The notes under the pieces: generated by a model | The model's input: only the letters and a program-made list of their open reading frames with translations | Database searches by the model: none | Told to the model about the DNA's origin: nothing | NCBI GenBank assembly: GCA_946811695.1 | Contig: OX328128.1 | Coordinates: 22,374,258-22,438,257, forward strand | DNA length: 64,000 nt | Direction of reading: 5' to 3' | Source: Gonocerus acuteangulatus | Lineage: Eukaryota; Arthropoda; Insecta; Hemiptera; Coreidae | Position numbers and translations under genes: made by a program | Shown here: piece after piece, positions 47,681 through 61,046 of the stretch | Layout: each line of letters starts with the position of its first letter | How positions within the stretch are numbered: the first letter of the stretch is position 1

Positions 47681-48227
47681 TGTTACGAGGCTTCTAGGTA
47701 CTCGTTTCATAAGTAACCATACGTGGGTACTCTCAAAAAACTTACGAAGCCACATGTATAACCGTTTTGGGGTTAAATGGGAATGTAGGTTTGTAAGGAG
47801 GTTTATTCTTATATACGAGGTTGGGAAATCCTAGTAAATGAAAAGCGTCTTTTCAAAAGCTTATTAAATTTCCTAAAAATACGATTCTTATGCGATTTTT
47901 GATAGAGTCGGAGGTATCGGCGCTTCCCGTTGTGGTGCCTATTATCGCCACCATCGCTTTGAGGCTTTATTTTACAGTGTTCTCTAAAGATTAAGACAAA
48001 ACATATGCAGTTTCTATTTATGCTTTCCAAATGGCACCAGGGATAAGAGCGGAAGATGACGCAGTCCGTAAGAGTCGGACTTTTGCAAATACCCGTGTTA
48101 AGTGTTGATATAAGGAGAGATCCCATAAAAAAATATTACTTAATTTATTTACTTATTATTAGCAATGAACTAATAAAGAAGGTAAGAAGGTCAAGCAATA
48201 AAATACTAACACTTACACCTTCTAGTA

Positions 48228-48690
48228 ATTTTATTAAAACATCCCTTCCTGTTTCACATCCACTGATGTCTCTTCAGGGGCAGTAAAATTAGTTAAAGCT
48301 TAATTATACAGCCTAACCATCGGAAGGCGAGCCTTATTCTATGAGGGCCACGTCTAGTACTGGTAAGTAAAAGTGTTTTTATTTTATTAAAACATCCCTT
48401 CCTGTTTCACATCCACTGATGTCTCTTCAGGGGCAGTAAAATTAGTTAAAGCTTAATTATACAGCCTAACCATCGGAAGGCGAGCCTTATTCTATGAGGG
48501 CCACGTCTAGTACTTGTAAGTAAAAGTGATTTTATTTTATTAAAACATCCCTTCCTGTTTCACATCCACTGATGTCTCTTCAGGGGCAGTAAAATTAGTT
48601 AAAGCTTAATTATACAGCCTAACCATCGGAAGGCGAGCCTTATTCTATGAGGGCCACGTCTAGTACTGGTAAGTAAAAGTGTTTTTATTT
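48228..48690. repeat. 153-bp tandem array, three copies
   Basis: Units start at about 48238, 48391 and 48544, each with AACATCCCTTCCTGTTTCAC, CTCTTCAGGGGCAGTAAAAT and GAGGGCCACGTCTAGTACT. The units are nearly identical. Confidence 0.92.
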
Positions 48691-48699
48691 TATTTGTTC

Positions 48700-49980
48700 A
48701 CCTTTCCCTTATTTTATAAAATAATTGAAAAAATGTTGGGTAACTTTTGTGTAGAATTATTGGCCATTACTAGGTATGTCTCTATCCTAATTCTCTTGGA
48801 ATCTAATTAATGCCTCAATTACAGTCTAATCCCCTAATTACCAATTTGGTACCGATTTAGTCATCATCTATAGACCATAGTCCCGTGTATGTCAACCACA
48901 AGACTACGGTGTCTGCTAATCCTTGCCTTCTTTGCAAGTCGGCTTGGCTGGGAGGCTTAGTGGACCAGTCCTTAGTCTTATTATATGATCTGTAATTATT
49001 AAATTTTAGTTCTTTACAACATATGATTAGTAATTTTCATTAAATAGGTACAACGCCATAAAGCACATATACACTGGGTTCATGAGAGATCCAAACCCTT
49101 CCGTGACTCCTACCCGAAGAACCCTTACAAATGAACCAATCCTATTACTCCTCTGGGTTTAAATATAGATCTATATACTTCAATCTCTTATAAGATTTTT
49201 ATTTTCGTCAATCAAGCGTAGTATGTATTTTTTATACCAATTTAATAATAATAAAAAAAAAAATAAACAGGAATTTTACTTACGAAATGTAGCCGATGAC
49301 ATGCTCTGGACGTGCCGATTCCAAAATTGATCCATGATCCATAACATAACTTAATCAATAGTTGTTTATTTAGCATTTGATTACAAGAGCCTGCAAATGG
49401 GCGATTTGCTATATAAGCATGCCCTTAAGATATTCCTCATCGTGAATGAGACAGTCTAGAGGCCTGAGTTAAACTGTACAATCCGGGATTGTGCAGGCCA
49501 GGCCTGACGAGTGTGGACAAGAGGATATTTGCTTTACATACAGTGGGTCTACCTTAACTGGACTGTGCTATCCCTGCCTTGAGGTTTATTAACTTATCGT
49601 GTGTGTCCTAGCCCCGTACAGTCCAAACCTTGAGGCCTAACTGTGGAGTCCAAGCCTTGTGATTTGAACTGATGTGTATGACAACCTTAAATATACTGTA
49701 GCCTGTTCAAATAGATCGTGTAGTTGGTGGGAAAAGGGCGTGGTTTCTGGGGCAATTTGCGCGAATAATCTCTGTTCTCAGCTTTTCTCTGGGAAGATTT
49801 TACTCCTTTTTTTTTTACTATAATATAACCATATTTTTTTATGAGGAGAGTTGATTTATATTTATCATATCCTATTTACATATCCTACGACTTATATTTA
49901 TTAGGGAAAGCAACCAGATTGAATGATCTGAAAAAATTCAAAAACTATATAATTTAAATTTACAATTAAAGCAACTAAAA
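48700..49980. other. No recognised feature
   Basis: No supported gene; GC content is slightly higher around 49490-49700 (GCCAGGCCTGACGAG and similar). Confidence 0.35.
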
Positions 49981-49981
49981 A

Positions 49982-50325
49982 ATCAGTCCCGTAACAGTCC
50001 ACGAGGGCCCTGAGGGGCAGATACTATAGAGGTATCTGATTCATGACCATACGGCACACTAGGGAGATAGTGTGGTCAGTACTATGCTCCGGCCGCCTGA
50101 TTTTCCCCTTGGCTGCTTCGACTGCTAGAGTCATTAGCACCCAAGGTACCTATTGATAAATTTATTAAAGGCTGGGTTGGCCTAGGGGACGGTCAGGGAG
50201 GCCGAATTCAACCCATGAACGAAGACACTAGAAAAAAAAATTAGTGCTTGCTCGGGATTTGAATTCAGGTCCTCCAACTTATTAGTCCAGTGCTCTACCA
50301 CTGACCTTACCTCGCCCCATTAAAG
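49982..50325 (-). mobile_element. tRNA-derived SINE, complete
   Basis: On the minus strand a tRNA-like head at 50325-50240 has box A (AAGGTCAGTGGTAGAGCAC) and box B (GAATTCAAATCC). The body includes GACCGTCCCCTAGGCCAACC and CAGGCGGCCGGAGCATAGT, and the end reads GTTACGGGACTGATTTTTT. The body recurs at 891-1695. Confidence 0.78.
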
Positions 50326-50799
50326 CAACTATGAGTAGTAATTGTATACAATAGCTCTTGAAAACAAATTTAAAAGAACAAACATAAATGGTCAACTATA
50401 AAAATAAAAAAATAGGATACATTTAATATATGATTTTCTATAAACTAAACATGTGGTTCTTATCCCTCTGTTTTGTACAAATAAAATTTAATTTCGGAAA
50501 TGGCGTAAAAATACTAAAATATTTTGCTTTTTCGAAATTAGCATGTTTTCTCAGATAGATCCATCAGCATTCCAGGAATCTTCTGATCAGTTCCCCCTCC
50601 TATAAATATCCCCACCTCTCAGACACACCAAAGGGTTCATATGCATCTCTCAGCATGTGTACAGGCCTCTTAATGTATATGTTAAATTCGAATAAAATAG
50701 TTTTTAGAAACTGCTTCTTCTGATTTGAGAACATATCTTTCCCTCCTTCCATACAGAGGAAACCTGCTCCCTGGTATCGACCTTACGACGCAATCCTTA

Positions 50800-51128
50800 A
50801 GTGTCTACAGTATATCTATACATATAATAAAAACGGATCGGTGTATGTATATAAAAGATATATGAAAAATATATTATTGGGGGCCTTAATCATCGTAAGA
50901 GCACCCAAAACAATGATTGCAAGAATTTTTGTCAGTGCAAGCTAATCTAAGAAACGGCTAAGATTTAGTCGTGGTTTTCACTAATATATTGTGATAAGAT
51001 TCACTTAACATATAGCGTGTCAATCAGTTTATAAATAAAAAGGTTATGCCAATGTACAGATATCTAAAAAAAAAATGCTGCCCAAAGTAACTATTCCACG
51101 CGGACGAAGTCGCGGGCACAGCTAGTAT
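50800..51128 (-). mobile_element. CTAGCTGTGCCCGCG repeat element
   Basis: The minus strand starts CTAGCTGTGCCCGCGACTTC and continues GTCCGCGTGGAAT, then runs AT-rich to about 50800. Similar sequences are common dispersed repeats in arthropod genomes; class not certain. Confidence 0.55.
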
Positions 51129-51539
51129 AGAATATATTTATATAATAATAAAAGATACTTTAAAACAAAACGTCAGGATCTTTTTTTACTGAATTAGAGC
51201 TGAAAAAAACACCCGTTCCACCGGTTTCGAATAGCCTTTTTAATTTAGTACGTTACGTAACCCACCACAATTAATTATATCAATTGGTTATAGCAAGCAG
51301 AACTCTTTTTATTTCCTCACATATTTTTTAATCATGAAAATATTTTTTCGTGAAAATTTATTTAATATTAGTACTTTCTCATTTAAACAACCTTCTGCTA
51401 CTTTCTTGGCTACATTTGTGTGTCTATAAACGTTTTTTGAAAACAAAAATTTCACATCCAAATACAAAGGTTTAGCGGGCATAACGTTTTAATTTTTTTC
51501 AACAAAACGTTACTTATTTTCATTCAGTAAGGAAGGTGT

Positions 51540-51700
51540 GCCAACGGCCATAGGCGCGATGAATGTACTGGTTCCCGTTGATCACCGAACGTCGGGCGTG
51601 GCCAGTACCTGAATGGGTGACCGACCAGGCGTTGCTAGCATTATAAAAGGGTGGCAACCTTTAGATAGCCCAGCGTTAATAGCCCAATTGTTGATTCTTC

Positions 51701-51770
<70 letters not shown>
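51540..51770 (+). mobile_element. 5S rRNA-derived SINE with long poly(A)
   Basis: The 5S-like head 51540-51640 keeps GCCAACGGCCATA, CCGAACGTCGGGCGTG and TGAATGGGTGACCG. It has lost about 10 nt of the GAAGTTAAGCAAC segment, so its box A is damaged. The body ATTATAAAAGGGTGGCAACC and TTAGATAGCCCAGCG matches 33557-33751. The tail is a 67-nt A-run (51704-51770). Confidence 0.88.
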
Positions 51771-51771
<1 letters not shown>

Positions 51772-52202
51772 AGTAATGAAGATGCATAACATCAGACTCA
51801 GTTCAACCTTCTCCTGTCTGACTATTTCAAAGTTCTGTCTTATTGTTCGCTTATATGGGTGGAAGTAACGTTTTTGTAAAATGTCTTCAAATATTCAAAT
51901 TTTCTACTTACTAAATACCCCTAAATCACCTCTTACGTCATTAAATTGGTATATATTTATTTATTTATTGATAAGGCTTCGAACCTGGCGAATCGCCTGG
52001 TCAATTGTTACATATTAACAAATTGTTAAGTTATTTTCATACAAATGTGTTCTTATTCTAAAATGTACTAGGGAACAAAAGTTATACAATAGCAAAATAG
52101 AAAAGAATGAGTGAGTTCAGAACAAACAAAGAGAAATAAAAAATAAGGGGATAAAAAAAAACATAAAAAAAAATAAATAATAAATAAAAATAAATAAATA
52201 AT

Positions 52203-52205
<3 letters not shown>

Positions 52206-52261
<56 letters not shown>

Positions 52262-52315
52262 GAAGTAGCAACAAAATGTTTTGGCCGTAGCTTTATATAT
52301 ATATACATACATACA

Positions 52316-52363
<48 letters not shown>
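52206..52363. repeat. (TA)n and (TACA)n microsatellites
   Basis: (TA)n at 52206-52258 and (TACA)n at 52304-52343 followed by more TA. Confidence 0.9.
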
Positions 52364-52364
<1 letters not shown>

Positions 52365-52408
52365 TCATTCATTTATGTAATATCGAATTTCGTTGATTTG
52401 CGGGTATG

Positions 52409-52810
52409 TTAAATTTTGTTGTAGGCATTAATGTGTTGTAGATATATTAGTATAGTGTTTGTGTGTATACTGTCTAGTGTGAGTAGCTCCTGGATGTCGT
52501 GAGGTATGTCAAGATGATTACGTTGTCTGAATTCTGTCAATATGTGTTTTACTGTAAGTGTTGTATTGCTGTATTTACAAACTGGTTTGTCCGTTCTGTC
52601 CATAAGGTAAGAGTGTGTCAGGAAAGTATGTCCAATACATAGTCCTGTTAATATTACTTGTTCTCGTCTTGTCAGGGTACTTTTATTAGTCAACCAAGGT
52701 TTAATAGTTGGTTTTATCTGTCGTAATTTATTATCTGTTTGCGTCCAGTATCTTTGCCAGTCAGTGAGTATTTGTTGTTTTACAGTCACGTATAAGTCAT
52801 CAGACGTCAT
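52409..52810 (-). pseudogene. LINE C-terminal (post-RNase H) fragment
   Basis: The 133-codon frame encodes ILTDWQRYWTQTDNKLRQIK, then LTRREQVILTGLCIGHTFLT and HSYLMDR, PVCKYSNTTLTVKHILTE. This W-x-x-x-W, R-R-E-x-V-x-x-x-R-x-G-H, C-x-x-C/T-x-x-H pattern is the C-terminal region of I/R1-like LINEs with an RNase H domain. The middle Cys is replaced by Tyr and no RT lies upstream. Confidence 0.75.
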
Positions 52811-52875
52811 TTTGTTTATGTCGTGTGTTGTCTTTTGGGGCGCTAATTTTGCATGTTCGTCAACCTGAGTATTTT

Positions 52876-52905
52876 GAATAATATATACATTGGTATATAT
52901 TATTC
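52876..52905. repeat. Short perfect palindrome
   Basis: GAATAATATATAC and its reverse complement flank a 4-nt ATTG loop. Confidence 0.6.
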
Positions 52906-53224
52906 ACGCAACTATCTATTGGACGAGTTCATTCGCCTGTATAATCGGCCAAGTAAGGAGGATCACGTGTTGTAAAAATAAAACTAACAAAAAAAAGCTC
53001 CATTAGAAGTTTGGGTTTACTCCAGAAGAAAATTAGTTAAACATTTTAACAAAACATGCTCTTTTGCAGTAATAAAAATAAAGATTTTCTTCATTATTAT
53101 AATACAAGATCTACAAACTTACAGCATACAAGTCATTTTTCTGTAGAAATCCGGACACAAGTATATCTCCGTAAGGTCAATAAATAATCCCGTATGTGTT
53201 TGGCCAGCAAGTAACGGACCGACC

Positions 53225-53440
53225 CGAAGACAAGAAGGAGTCATTGCGAGATTGCGTATAGGATATTCGTTGCTGACACTTCGCCATTTAATGCCAAGAA
53301 AGAACTACCAGTTTGTACTATCTGCTGCACAAACTTGACCATTAAACACATACTAACTGACTGCAAAAAACGAGACAGATTAAATCTAACCAACGACGGA
53401 TTACAGCCCACACATAAACACAATAATCACTCACCTTAAA
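53225..53440 (+). pseudogene. LINE C-terminal fragment, second copy
   Basis: The plus strand encodes GVIARLRIGYSLLTLRHLMP, then ELPVCTICCTNLTIKHILTD after a frame slip near 53300. Same family region as 52409-52810, opposite strand. Confidence 0.6.
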
Positions 53441-53641
53441 GATACAAATATTTACAATTTCATTTAGCAAACGCACACATCGTAAAATTGATTAAATTAT
53501 GTATGAAAAAATCCGGGGGCTGCAGCCCCCCCCCCCCTATGATGACTTGATGTGAAGTGTAGTAATGGACACAGTTCTTAAACGTTTGAGAGCAGTTGTC
53601 TCATATTATGTGCTCAACTTTTTACTGAGTATCCATGTATT

Positions 53642-54107
<466 letters not shown>

Positions 54108-54109
54108 AT

Positions 54110-54808
54110 AATAACTTTCCAAAATCATAAAACAGTTCTGTAATTTTGCAATCACTATGACCTGAGAGTGATTCCTCCAAAGTATTGAACTGATAAAACA
54201 AAGACTTTTAATAATTCATAAATGCCAAATAAAATTCTAATAAAAAAAAATTAGTTTACTGAATTCCTTGTTTATTTTCCCTAGTGTGTTTATACTAATA
54301 CTGTTTAATTGTATTTACCAGCAATCTCTATTTACTTGTTAGTTAAATACTTTTCCGTTCTCGAGAAACCTTGATTTATAATTCCCAAGACGTCAGAATA
54401 TCTTTTCCTAGACTTGGTTAAAATTTGTCTCCATTATTTCCGAAAATACACATAGCGTGAGAGCACGTCTTTTTGAAGAGGTTACTTTCCGTTGAACTTT
54501 GCCCTAGAAATTGTTTCAATGTTTTCCACCCCTCCTGTGTTGTAAGGATTTGACATTTTGTCTGCCTCGTGTGACATGTATCTGAGAATAATAAAGTTCC
54601 GTAAGTATTTTCTAGTTGTATCGACTTTTCTCGGTTAACCTTCATTCATATCTCATGGCTTATCGTCTAATCTTAATAAGCCGTGTCGCTTTCGTGCTTC
54701 AGCTTCATTACAGAGGAAACCCCGATACCAAGGCAATTTTATTAAAACCTCATACTTTTGCAAAACGCATTATTGTCTCTGACAAGTACAATTTACTCTT
54801 ATCCTTTT

Positions 54809-54862
<54 letters not shown>

Positions 54863-55780
54863 CATTAGTGGTAGAAAGAATCTGTTCAATTTAGGTTACT
54901 CTTTAGAGAAGATTCTTAAGATGAGTGTCTTAAATAAATTGATATATACAAAACGGGATAAAATTGTTAACTGTTTCATATATAATAATGATTTCTCGAC
55001 GAATTAGTAAAACCTAAATTAGAAAAAGGAATAGTCGGATTGTAACCTTTTCATAATATGATGGTAGAAGGTGAGACGACATCCCCTCAAGGACTGTATA
55101 ACATAGGGCTCAAAATGGCAGCATGTGGAACTCCAACATGTTGGGGAAACGAATACAATAACACAGTACTAAAATTATAACAACAACAAGATATTTTAAA
55201 TACAGCTATAAAAGACGTATAACAGGCATCTTAATTGCACTTGCTCAGTTTAGCGCCAAGTTAATTAAGCAGTGCTGGGACTGGCATTTATCATCAAAGT
55301 GGAAATAATTTAAAATTAACATAGTTAGGTTAAAAAAGAAAAAGAAAACCAATCAGTTGATTGATTGATATGTTGAAAGGTATTATTTTTTTAAGTAATT
55401 ACATCTTTCTAAAGGCCTGAGAGAAGATAATTATCATTGGTTTTTGGATGATGGTGCAAATTTTACAAAATAATTAAACTTTACGTCACCTATTAATATT
55501 AGTTCACCTTCGGTGACAAGTACACTATATTTTGTGATGATGTTTCTAAAATTGGGGCCCAGTATACCGCCTAACACGGTTTGGTGGAACATGGACTGTT
55601 ACCTGCAACAAGGAGCACCTTGTTGAGCAGCTGCGCTCAAAGAGGTGATTGTTTAAATCAACAATTCTAAAGAAAAAAAAAAAACCTTTCATTTTCCCCC
55701 CGCCGTTTTAACCGATTTCAAACGTTAAATAGCCTCGGTCAAACGTCGCCAGCCTTTCCGGCATCTAACATCCTTTTCAA
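54110..55780. other. No recognised gene
   Basis: AT-rich sequence with one microsatellite (54818-54860) and no supported coding content. Confidence 0.35.
54818..54860. repeat. (TA)n microsatellite
   Basis: Short AT dinucleotide tract. Confidence 0.85.
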
Positions 55781-55782
55781 TA

Positions 55783-55836
55783 AAACAATAAAAGGACCAG
55801 CATTTCATTTGTGCTAGGCTGGTCCTTTTATTGTTT
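55783..55836. repeat. 19-bp perfect hairpin
   Basis: AAACAATAAAAGGACCAGC and its exact reverse complement around a 16-nt loop. Confidence 0.75.
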
Positions 55837-55849
55837 CCAATCCTTTGGA

Positions 55850-56115
55850 TATAGTCCTCATATCATTCCTACCATGTCAAACTATCGAGTGTGCAACTAG
55901 AGAACGGACATATTCTATCCATTGACGAAGTAATACATTAGAAAATGGTCTTATTCGATACTTTATTTAAGGCAATTAAAGGCTATTCTAACGGGGTTAG
56001 AGCGGTGACAATTTTCGACAAGCCGTATCGTCCACGATCCTAGGGCAAAGTCTCGAATCTGAAAATCGATATTTGTATATTCGATAGTTTGACTTGGTAG
56101 GGACGATATGTGACT
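55850..56115. mobile_element. Small MITE-like inverted repeat
   Basis: The ends TCCTACCATGTCAAACTATC and GATAGTTTGACTTGGTAGG are inverted copies extending about 40 bp with few mismatches. No clear superfamily from the ends. Confidence 0.5.
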
Positions 56116-56609
56116 TTTGGAGACCCTCTGATCATTCTACCTTTCCAGGTTGCCTTTACTAGTCCATTCGAACTTCTTGACCGAACCTCCTGAGACGTGG
56201 AAGTCACGGATTCTGACGCTTGTATGGATTGTGGGTTTGGCGGGGGGTCTGGTGAAGACTGAACACGTTATGTTACTTTTCGGCGCGTGCACGACGCTTG
56301 TATTTGGTCTCTTTAATTTCTCATTTCATATGCGGTATCTTCTTCTTGTTACCCGACCGATCTGCGCAAGTGCATTATTTAAGCTCAGAGATTCGGCTCA
56401 CATGTACCAGTTTTAAAATGAACTAAACTATATGTTGGTTCTATTACCGGCGTAAATCTTCGTAAACTGCGTGATATTTGTCGGAACCCCGTCGGGCTTC
56501 TTCTAATCTGAGATGCTAGCCGGTGAAATGTCACTGAGTTCACGAAAATACCTTCCGCTCCGTGACTGTATGTACTTCCCTAAGAAGTCTTTGGTAAAAA
56601 GTCTATCGC

Positions 56610-56624
56610 ATATTAGTCGTCTTA
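56610..56624. repeat. Target site duplication, left
   Basis: ATATTAGTCGTCTTA, identical to 61259-61273, flanks the Jockey-like element. Confidence 0.93.
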
Positions 56625-57020
56625 ACTTGTGTTTTTAAAGTGGATCGAGGTGTCCCCCGTTAACGAAAAGTGACACAGTGGTAGCAGATCCACTGGAGAA
56701 CAATATCCAAAAATTTGAAGAAATTTCACTCACCAGATGACCACAAAATAAGTGAGTAAAAAAAGCTCATTTTCCAAATGTATAGGCCATTGCCCTAAGG
56801 CTAGTGGTGGGGGCGCTCCTGGACTCACCTGACAGAGTGGCTATTGCAGCCCCTTCAGAAAATCTAAATACTAGTGCCTGCGCTACTCACAGATTCTCAA
56901 TCAGCCTCCTTGGCTCACTGGCATTATCCGATACTGCGAATCTTAAAAACCTGGATTCGCAACTCATCTGGGACATTAATTTTTTTTTCTTAATAATTAA
57001 ATTATTATTTTCTGCTCACG

Positions 57021-58370
57021 ATGTCATCAATTGAGACTGGAGAACAACATATGACTGTAATTGAGTCAACGTCAGCCCATGATTCTGAAAACGTCGCTAC
57101 TGGAAGACGCAAAAGATTACGCAAGAGAGCAACTGATACATTGACACCCCCTAAAATAAAACAGAAAAAGACTACCATTACTCAAAACAACACCTGAACT
57201 CACTCTCGGAGCTCGGAGCATAACCAAGTCGGCCAGGATTCAACACGAGATCTAACGAAACCTCCCAACATTTATCTAAGAAAAGTATCCGACTTTAAGA
57301 AGCTCTGTAATACCCTAAAAGATCTCGTGGGAGAAAACAACTTGGAATGTCGGGCAAGGTTTAACGACATCGTTATAAAGTCTACTGATAGCGATGCCTA
57401 CAGAAGAATTATTCGGCACCTGGAAAGCAAGGAAGCAGATTTTCACTGCTACCAGTTACCCGAAGACAAATCTTACAGGGTGGTTATCCGCCACCTCCAT
57501 CACTCAACTCCCCCAGCAGATTCAATCTGTGAGCTCTCCAACAAAGGTTACTCCGTAAAAAGAGCTCATAACGTACGGCATCCAGTCACAAAGGCGCAAT
57601 TACCTCTCTTCTTCGTCGACCTGGAAAAAAACGAAAAGAGCAACGACATTTCCCGAGAACAGTACTTACTGTATACTAAAATCAAAGTAGAGGAACCACG
57701 ACGCCGGGGTGATGTAATACAGTGCCAAAACTGCCAAGAATTCAATCACACACGCTCGTACTGCCATCACACATCAAAATGTGTCAAATGCGGCCGTGAA
57801 CACTCCTCTAAGGACTGCCCCAAGCCACAAGACGTCCCTCCAAGCTGCGCAAACTGCGGAGAAAATCACACCGCCAGCTACAGAGGATGCGAAGTGTACA
57901 AAGCACTTAAAACAATAAGAGTGCAAAGGCAGAGATCACAACTAAGACAACATACAGAAGCTGAGAAGACATCACCACCCAGCGGATCATCCCACTTCCC
58001 ACCTCTACGACCTGTTCCTGCCCCAAAGGATATTGCTCTTCTATATGTGACTTACTCCTCCTTACTTACGTCACTCCAGAAGAAGAAGCCGCCTGTCCCA
58101 ACACCAGTTCTAAAAAATGTAGCTAAATCACAAGAACCATCTTCCCAGCCTACCTCTTCAACTACTCCTTCCCAACCCCAAAATCAGCCTACCTTCCCTA
58201 CTCCTCCTATACCGTCTAAGCAAATCCCTCAGTATCATGCTCAAGATCCTATGAACCTCTTTTCCTCCTTCCTAAACAAACTCGAAACCCTCCTCACTCC
58301 ACTCATAAACCTAATGACCACCCTTATAGCTCACTTCCTTCCTAAATCCCAAAATGCACCGCTTCCGTAA
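57021..58370 (+). pseudogene. Jockey-like ORF1 (Gag-like), one in-frame stop
   Basis: ORF1 proteins bind the element RNA and form ribonucleoprotein particles. The most likely start is ATG at 57021. The frame runs 450 codons to TAA at 58368 but meets TGA at 57195 (codon 59), so only a 58-residue peptide would be made. The downstream frame has no ATG near its start, which supports the upstream ATG and a mutational stop. Residues about 130-210 resemble a PRE_C2HC domain (FHCYQLPEDKSYRVVIRHLH). Three zinc knuckles follow: CQNCQEFNHTRSYC, CVKCGREHSSKDC and CANCGENHTASYRGC. The C-terminus is Pro/Ser/Gln-rich. It overlaps ORF2 by 17 nt. Confidence 0.88.
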
Positions 58371-61046
58371 TCCCCATCTTTCTATCCTTTTGTGGAATGC
58401 CAGCGGACTTACAACAAGAAGGCAAGAACTCACACTCTTACTAACGGACAAAAACATCGACATAGCATTAATAACTGAAACACACTTGAAAAAATCGATG
58501 TCATTCGGTGTCAAGGGTTACTCCTGTTATCGAACCGACCATCCATCTCTGGCGCAGCATGGGACTCTAATTCTAATCAAGAACCAGATCAAGCACCATC
58601 AAGAGTCCAGCATCGCATCAGTAAGCCTGCAGGTAACATCCATATCCCTTTCCCTTTCTCCCTTCGATATAATACTGTCCGCAGTGTATTGTTCTCCCAA
58701 TCACACCATTTACCATCCTGAATTCCTGTCAATACTCCAATCCTTTGGTCCTCGTTTCCTCACCGGGGGTGATTTTAACGCGAAACACCCCATGTGGGGA
58801 AGCCGTTCAGCTAACTCCCGTGGCAGAATCCTTTACGATATCCTTAACTCCCAGAATTATCGTCCAATATCTCCCAACACTCCAAATACTGGCCAACCGA
58901 CCCATCCCGCAGCCCTGACCTAGTCGATTTCTTCATCTCGTCTGGCTTGGGAGGTATAGCGACTTCTGTTGAATCGCTCCTCGACCTATCGTCGGACCAT
59001 TCTGCGCTCCTTTTAACCCTCTTCTCCTCCCCTGTACCCCGTCCTTTACAACCAACCCTTAAACCTGGTCCTATCAACTGGCAAGCATTTCAGATCAACC
59101 TAGAGCGCTCCATAGACCTAAGCATTTCCCTAAAAACCCCTACAGAACTAGACAAAGCTACCGAAGATTTCACTAAAGCTGTTCAGGACTGTGCCCGCAA
59201 TTCATGCCGACCAAAAACAAGTTTCTTCCCTCCACCAAAACTGCAACTCCCAGCCCACATCCAAGAACTTCTTGCAGCCAAGCGACGGGCCAGAGCTCTA
59301 TGGCAAAGATCTCGTTATCCCTCGGACAGAAACGCATACAACAGACTGACACGACAACTGAAATCTTCCTTGTCCCAATTCCGCTCAGAATCCTTCAACT
59401 AACACCTTTCATCCCTCTCTACACAAGACTGTTCTTTGTGGGCAGTTACTCGTAAAATCCTAAAGTTTCACCCAATGCCTTCCCCTCTCAAACGCAGCGA
59501 TGGAACCTGGGCCAGAAGTGATGAAGAAAAGGCGCTCCTTCTCTCCACACACCTGACTACAGTATTTTCCCCTAATCCTCAAACGAGCCCTTCCCTGGAT
59601 GAAGATATCGAAGATTACCTCAATTCTCCCTTACCTTTATCTTTCCCACCCAAAGCTTTTCATCCTTCCGAAGTAAAATATACCATCAAACATCTCCCTA
59701 GGAAATCTCCCGGCTATGACCTTATCACCTCCACAATTCTTAAAAACCTCCCCCAGAAGGCCATTATATTCCTCACATATCTCTTCAACTCAATCCTAAG
59801 AGCAACGCATTTCCCGAATCCCTGGAAACATTCAGTAGTTATCGTTATTCCCAAACCCTTCAAACCTCCCGATTCCCCATCTTCCTATCGACCTATCAGC
59901 CTTCTGCCATTAATGTCCAAAGTATTCGAAAAACTCCTTTACAAAAGAATCCTCCCTATCATAGAATCCTCAAACAAAATTCCCAACCATCAATTTGGTT
60001 TCCGCTTCCAACATTCCACAATTCAGCAGTGCTTACGAGTCGTAGACGCAATATCCTCCTCGCTCGAACGTAAGAGTTTTTGCACGAGTGCCTTTCTCGA
60101 CGTTGCTCAAGCATTCGATCGGGTTTGGCACCCGGGATTACTTTACAAAGTAAAGCAAATACTTCCACACACCTACTTCCTTATCCTCAAATCCTACCTG
60201 TCACACAGATCATTCCAAGTTAAACAAGGTACAACCCTTTCCCCAACCTGCTCCATAAATGCTGGAGTCCCCGAAGGGAGTATTATCGGTCCCCTCCTTT
60301 TCCTTCTCTAGACTGCGGATATTCCCACACACCCCCAAACCCTACTTACCACATACGCTGATGACACAGCCATCCTGTCAACTTCCCCTGACCCTTCAGT
60401 AGCATCCCAAAACCTGCAGGAACATCTTTCCGCCATACAACATTGGAGTGAAAGGTGGAGAATAAGAATCAACGCAGAAAAATGCAAACAAGTGACATTC
60501 ACACTCAACCGAAGATCATGCCCTCCTGTTTACTTCAGAAACACTCCTCTCCCGGAATCTAACGAGGTTCGATATCTAGGGTTATACCTTGACAGCCGAC
60601 TGACATGGAACCCTCACACGAGACTGAAAAGACAGGAACTGGACAAACGATACGGATTACTTAGACGACTCCTTGGACCCTCATCTAAATTATCGATACA
60701 GAACAAACTAACGATATACAAAACAATCATTCGACCAATATGGACATACGGACTTGAAGTCTGGGGATCTGCAAAACCATCTAACATCAACAGAATACAG
60801 GCATTCCAGTCAAAAGTACTTCGTAAAATTGTAAATGCTCCTTTCTATGTTTCAAACAAAACCCTTCACAATGACCTCAACATCCCATTTGTCCTTGACC
60901 TTGCTAAAACCCGATTCCAAATGTTCCACTCCAAATTGTCTTACCATCCTAATCCTGAAGGTCTATCCTTATCATCCCAATCCCATCCAGACAATCCTCC
61001 CAGGCGGCTCAAGAGACAGTGGCCTCGAGACAATCTAATCATCTGA
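58354..61046 (+). pseudogene. Jockey-like ORF2 (endonuclease and reverse transcriptase), broken
   Basis: The ATG at 58354 opens an APE-type endonuclease that nicks target DNA, followed by a reverse transcriptase that primes on the nick. Endonuclease residues are visible in LLWNASGL, ITETHL, GDFNAKHPMWGS and SDHSALLL. RT blocks are SYRPISLLP, QFGFR, FLDVAQAFDRVWH (motif A), GVPEGSIIGPLLF (usually GVPQGS; here Glu) and YADDTAIL (motif C). The thumb (LGLYLDSRLTW) and C-terminal region end at TGA 61044. Three lesions are seen: a frame change near 58886, TAA at 59400 and TAG at 60309. No RNase H domain, as in Jockey. Confidence 0.92.

Noticed and set aside
57327..57329. GTG as start of the Jockey-like ORF1
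   Set aside because: A eukaryotic LINE ORF would not begin at GTG. The same frame extends upstream through one TGA to ATG at 57021.
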